This document shows positions 61,061 to 64,000 of a DNA stretch of 64,000 nucleotides, piece by piece. The translations under genes were made by a program, and so were the position numbers. Position 1 is the first letter of the stretch; each line of letters opens with the position of its first letter. The stretch covers positions 1-64,000 of the forward strand of contig CAYJLV010000020.1 of assembly GCA_964371405.1 (NCBI GenBank). Direction: 5' to 3'. The notes below the pieces were generated by a model that had not been told where the DNA came from, did not search any database, and saw nothing but the letters and a program-made list of their open reading frames with translations. Origin of the DNA: JAMHWF01 sp964371405. Its GTDB lineage: Bacteria; Pseudomonadota; Gammaproteobacteria; Burkholderiales; Burkholderiaceae_C.

Positions 61061-61118
61061 TCGGGCCGCCCCCAAGCGCCCATCCCGAAGCACGCAGTGC
61101 GCAGGATCGTCCAGTGAG
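61061..61118 (+). repeat. Degenerate family A repeat at the pgpA 5' end
   Basis: TCGGGCCGCCCCCAAGCGCCC followed by a GCACGCAGTGC palindrome and ending GTCCAGTG. The start resembles the family A element. It covers the candidate GTG start of pgpA (61114). Confidence 0.45.
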
Positions 61119-61674
61119 CGCGCATTCCGCGGCCGAGCAGCCAGCGGTCATGCCGCTGCGGCCCGACGCGCGCTTTCTGCTCGCCCATCCGGCGCATGCA
61201 ATCGCCTTGGGCTTCGGCAGCGGTTTGTCGCCGAAGGCGCCCGGCACCGTGGGTACGCTGTGGGCCTGGCTCGCGTGGGTCGTGCTCGACGGCTGGCTCG
61301 ATGCGCGACAAGAGGGCCTGCTGATCGTCGCGGCCTTCTTCGTCGGGTGGTGGGCCTGCACGACGGCCGCCCGCCATCTTGCGGCGACTGACCCCGGCGC
61401 GATCGTTTGGGACGAAGTGATCGCTTTCTGGATCGTGCTGTGGCTGGTGCTGCCGACCGGCTTCTGGGGCCAGCTCGCCGCCTTCGCGCTGTTTCGCTTC
61501 TTCGACGCCGTCAAGCCCGGCCCCGTCGCGTGGGCCGACACTCTATTCAAGACTCGCGCGCACGAGCGCAGCAGCACGCCTTCGATCGGCTGGCGCGCGG
61601 GCTTCGGCATCCTGTTCGATGACCTGGTCGCGGCGCTGTGCACGCTGCTCGTGATCGCGGTCTGGCGCTGGTGA
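61114..61674 (+). CDS. pgpA: Phosphatidylglycerophosphatase A
   Basis: A 186-residue inner-membrane phosphatase that makes phosphatidylglycerol. GSGLSPKAPGTVGTLWAW carries the catalytic Lys region, IVWDEVIAFWIVLW the acidic residues, and RFFDAVKPGPVAWAD the third motif, with four hydrophobic helices. The start is uncertain: GTG at 61114 lies in a repeat but has AGGA upstream, while ATG at 61150 begins MPLRPDARFLL, close to the conserved part. pncC starts 5 bp after the stop. Confidence 0.92.
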   Translation: MSAHSAAEQPAVMPLRPDARFLLAHPAHAIALGFGSGLSPKAPGTVGTLWAWLAWVVLDGWLDARQEGLLIVAAFFVGWWACTTAARHLAATDPGAIVWDEVIAFWIVLWLVLPTGFWGQLAAFALFRFFDAVKPGPVAWADTLFKTRAHERSSTPSIGWRAGFGILFDDLVAALCTLLVIAVWRW

Positions 61675-61678
61675 GGGC

Positions 61679-62188
61679 ATGGGCGCAGCGATGCACGACC
61701 TGTCGAGCTTCGAACCGGCGGTGCGGGCCCTTGCCGACCGCTTGCGCGCGCGCGGCTGGCGCATCGCGACCGCCGAATCGTGCACTGGCGGCCTGCTCGC
61801 CGCGGCCTGCACCGCGCTCGCCGGTTCGAGCGACTGGTTCGAACGCGGCTTCGTCACCTACTCGAACGCCGCCAAGACGGAGCAACTCGGCGTCGATGCC
61901 TCACTGATCGCCGCGCACGGCGCGGTCAGCGCCGAAGTGGCGCGGGCGATGGCGCTGGGTGCCGTCACGCACTCTCACGCGGAACTCGGCGTCGCCATCA
62001 CAGGCATCGCCGGGCCGGGCGGCGCTGCGCCGGGCAAGCCGGTCGGCACGGTGTGGTTGGCGCTCGCGCGGCGGGGTGAATCACAAACGGCGACGACGCT
62101 GCTGCAGCTGGGCGGCAATCGCGGCGCCGTGCGCGAAGCTTCCGTCGGTGCCGCGCTGGCCGCATTGCACGCGGCCGCCGCGGCTTGA
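61679..62188 (+). CDS. pncC: Nicotinamide-nucleotide amidase (CinA C-terminal domain)
   Basis: A 169-residue stand-alone CinA C-terminal domain that deamidates nicotinamide mononucleotide in pyridine nucleotide recycling. ATAESCTGGLLAAACTALAGSSDWF contains the catalytic Ser, followed by VTYSNAAKTEQLGV, GAVSAEVARAMA and ITGIAGPGGAAPGKPVGTVW. The N-terminal MoCF domain of full CinA is absent, as in E. coli PncC. An alternative in-frame ATG lies at 61691. Last gene of the thiL-pgpA-pncC run. Confidence 0.95.
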   Translation: MGAAMHDLSSFEPAVRALADRLRARGWRIATAESCTGGLLAAACTALAGSSDWFERGFVTYSNAAKTEQLGVDASLIAAHGAVSAEVARAMALGAVTHSHAELGVAITGIAGPGGAAPGKPVGTVWLALARRGESQTATTLLQLGGNRGAVREASVGAALAALHAAAAA

Positions 62189-62263
62189 GGGATGACGACA
62201 CACCGCTCGCCGGGTACGGCGAGCGACCCTCCGAGAAGGTTGCGGGCCTTGCTTGGGGCGGCC
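62189..62263 (-). repeat. Dispersed palindromic repeat, family B copy 2
   Basis: Reverse complement starts GGGCCGCCCCAAGCAAGG and ends GTGTGTCGTCATCCC, about 80% identical by eye to 1692-1767. Inside, CGCTCGCCG (62204-62212) pairs with CGGCGAGCG (62217-62225) over a 4-nt loop. It sits between the convergent pncC and the GGDEF/EAL gene. Confidence 0.75.
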
Positions 62264-62265
62264 CG

Positions 62266-64000
62266 TCAGCGCGCCGGCGCGGTGCGCCCGCCGCTGCCGA
62301 GGTCTTCGCGCAGGCGCGCCTCGATCTGCGCCGCGGGTTGCGGGCGCCCGGTCAGATAACCCTGCAGCAGGGCGCAACCCTGCGCCGTCAGGAAGGCGCG
62401 CTGCGCCTGCGTCTCGACGCCTTCGGCGACGACGACGACTCCGAGGGCGCGCGCCATGCTGAGGATGGCCTGGGTGACGGCGCGGTCGTCGGCACCGGCC
62501 GGCAGATCCTGCACGAAGCTGCGGTCGATCTTGAGCTTGTCGGGGCGCAGGCGCTTGAGGTACGACAGCGACGAATAGCCGGTGCCGAAATCGTCGACGA
62601 CGAGCGCGACGCCGAGTTCGCGCAGCACGGCGACGACGCGCTCCGTCGTGTCGTCGTCGCTCATCAGCGTGCTTTCCGTCAGCTCGAGCTCGAGTTCGTC
62701 AGCACGCACACCGTGGCGCTGCATCGCGCTGCGCAGCGTCTCGATCAGGCGCTGGTCGCGAAACTGCAGTGCCGACACGTTGATCGACACGCGCCCGACC
62801 GACTGCCCGGCCTTCTTCCACAGCGCGATCTGGGCGCACGCGGCGTCGAGCGTCCAGGCGCCAAGGTCGCGCACCAGGCCCGATTCCTCCGCCACGGGGA
62901 TGAAGCTGGAGGGCGCCTGCAGACCGCGCGTCGGGTGCTCCCAGCGCACCAGCGCCTCGCATCCGAGCAGCGCGCCGGTGACGGCGTCGACGACCGGCTG
63001 GTAGTGCAGCACGAGCTCGCCATGGGCGATCGCATGCGCGAGTTCGCGCTCGAGCGCGACGCGCGAGATCAGCCGCTCGTTGAGCTCCGAGTGGTAGAAG
63101 CTGTAGCGCGCGCGACCATGCTGCTTGGCCTGGTACATCGCCAGGTCGGCGTGGCGCACCAGCGCGTCGAAGTCTTCGCCGTCGCGCGGGAAGATGGCAA
63201 TGCCGACACTGGCCGAGACCTGTGCCTGCGCGACGTCGGGCGCGCCGGCCGTCAGGTGGCGGCGCGCCAGCGGCACCGGCGCCTCGATCGCACGCAGGAT
63301 GCGCTGCGCGGCGCCGGCGACGGTGTCCGCGCGCTCGGCGTCGCGCACGAGCACAAGGAACTCGTCGCCGCTGTGGCGGCATACCAGGTCCGATTCGCGC
63401 AGCGCCTGCAGCAAGCGCTGGCTGGTGGCCAGCAGCAGGTCGTCGCCGACCGCGTGGCCCAGCGAATCATTGACCGTCTTGAAGCGGTCCAGGTCGATGA
63501 ACAGCATCGCCATCTCCCGCCCGCTGCGGCGCGCCGCCGTGACTTCGTGCTGGAACAACTCGCGAAACAGCGTGCGGTTGGGCAGGCCGGTCAGGTGGTC
63601 GTACATCGCCATCTTGCGCAGCTGGGCGTTCTTGCGTTCGAGCTGCTCGAACAAGCCGTCGATGCGCGAGCGCACGTCGTTGAGCTGCTGGCCGAGCTGG
63701 CCCAGCTCGTCATGGCGCTGCCAGTCGATCACCGGAGCGGGCGAGCGCGCCGCGATCGCCGCCGCCTGGCGTCGCAGCCGCGTGATCGGGCGCTGCAGCC
63801 GCGCGTGCAGCACCAGCGCCAGCGCCAGCCCGCCGAGCAACAGCTGAAGCGTCGCCAGTTGCACGATGGTTTCGCGGCGCAGCTCGCGCTTCGGTTCGTC
63901 TTCGCCATCGAAGCCGAACAGCAGGGCCGCCGGCACGACAATGCCGGCGACGACGACCGCGAGCAGCGCGGCGCGGATCGTCAGCAGCGGCCGCAGCCAT
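62266..64000 (-). CDS. Membrane-anchored GGDEF-EAL c-di-GMP enzyme, 5' end beyond the window
   Basis: At least 577 residues, N-terminus missing. Order: a membrane helix (LLTIRAALLAVVVAGIVVPAAL), a short outside loop, a second helix (LQLLLGGLALALVLHARL), a HAMP-like linker, a GGDEF domain (YDHLTGLPNRTLF, FIDLDRFKTVNDSLGH, then RHSGDEFLVL) and an EAL domain (GCEALVRWEHP, NVSALQFRD, ELTESTLM, VVDDFGTGYSSLSYLK, KIDRSFVQDL, AEGVETQAQ). The GGDEF signature reads SGDEF, so cyclase activity may be altered or regulatory; EAL residues are intact, so phosphodiesterase activity is likely. Probably senses a periplasmic or membrane signal. Confidence 0.9.
   Translation of the reverse strand, partial: WLRPLLTIRAALLAVVVAGIVVPAALLFGFDGEDEPKRELRRETIVQLATLQLLLGGLALALVLHARLQRPITRLRRQAAAIAARSPAPVIDWQRHDELGQLGQQLNDVRSRIDGLFEQLERKNAQLRKMAMYDHLTGLPNRTLFRELFQHEVTAARRSGREMAMLFIDLDRFKTVNDSLGHAVGDDLLLATSQRLLQALRESDLVCRHSGDEFLVLVRDAERADTVAGAAQRILRAIEAPVPLARRHLTAGAPDVAQAQVSASVGIAIFPRDGEDFDALVRHADLAMYQAKQHGRARYSFYHSELNERLISRVALERELAHAIAHGELVLHYQPVVDAVTGALLGCEALVRWEHPTRGLQAPSSFIPVAEESGLVRDLGAWTLDAACAQIALWKKAGQSVGRVSINVSALQFRDQRLIETLRSAMQRHGVRADELELELTESTLMSDDDTTERVVAVLRELGVALVVDDFGTGYSSLSYLKRLRPDKLKIDRSFVQDLPAGADDRAVTQAILSMARALGVVVVAEGVETQAQRAFLTAQGCALLQGYLTGRPQPAAQIEARLREDLGSGGRTAPAR

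Overview
The window is about 70% GC and reads as a betaproteobacterial chromosome of the order Burkholderiales, most like the Rubrivivax/Leptothrix/Methylibium group. The grounds are: proteins close to that group's versions (PckG, MetX-MetW, LptD-SurA-RsmA, DolP-DiaA-YraN/RsmI, PilT-CNBD-PilU, TonB-ExbB-ExbD-HemP); short GC-rich palindromic repeats of the GGGCCGCCCCAAG / GTGGGGGC kind; and a SAM-II riboswitch in front of metX. I see no prophage, insertion sequence, tRNA, rRNA or CRISPR array. It is mainly core housekeeping DNA with a few accessory or damaged loci.

Layout. 1-4.5 kb: 5' part of mmsA (broken by a homopolymer at the window edge), a possible structured RNA with a strong terminator, a UPF0149 protein, a phosphoesterase and PEP carboxykinase. 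4.8-8.9 kb: orphan tungstate-type binding protein, rlmJ, a lipoprotein and a CoA-transferase. 8.9-16.5 kb: tgt and queA (queuosine) flank a Fur-boxed iron-uptake operon (siderophore receptor, tonB, exbB, exbD, hemP) and a damaged DUF2325 gene. 16.5-25 kb: recG (carrying an in-frame repeat), a Yip1-type membrane protein, an oxidative-stress group (oxyR, katA, dps), a DJ-1-like protein, prfC and ubiA. 26-32 kb: proC, gdhA, yggS and the twitching-motility ATPases pilT and pilU around a cyclic-nucleotide-binding protein. 32-35 kb: dolP-diaA-yraN divergent from rsmI. 35-42 kb: tldD; an aromatic-residue leader peptide plus attenuator in front of DAHP synthase; a small membrane protein; cobalamin adenosyltransferase, pyrF, purB, gst. 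42-46 kb: LuxR-type response regulator, an internally deleted FMN glutamate-synthase-like gene, a peroxiredoxin and an MFS transporter. 46-51 kb: SAM-II riboswitch, metX-metW, two hydrolases, amgK. 51.8-56.3 kb: lptD-surA-rsmA. 56.5-60 kb: secreted barnase-type RNase with barstar, then malic enzyme. 60-64 kb: thiL-pgpA-pncC and the 3' part of a GGDEF/EAL gene.

Regulation visible in the sequence: a Fur box over the tgt/receptor gap, OxyR with both redox cysteines just upstream of katA-dps, ribosome-mediated attenuation of aroG, and SAM-dependent premature termination in front of metX. Four genes show internal lesions or inserts (mmsA, DUF2325, FMN glutamate synthase-like, recG). Repeats tend to sit at gene 3' ends.
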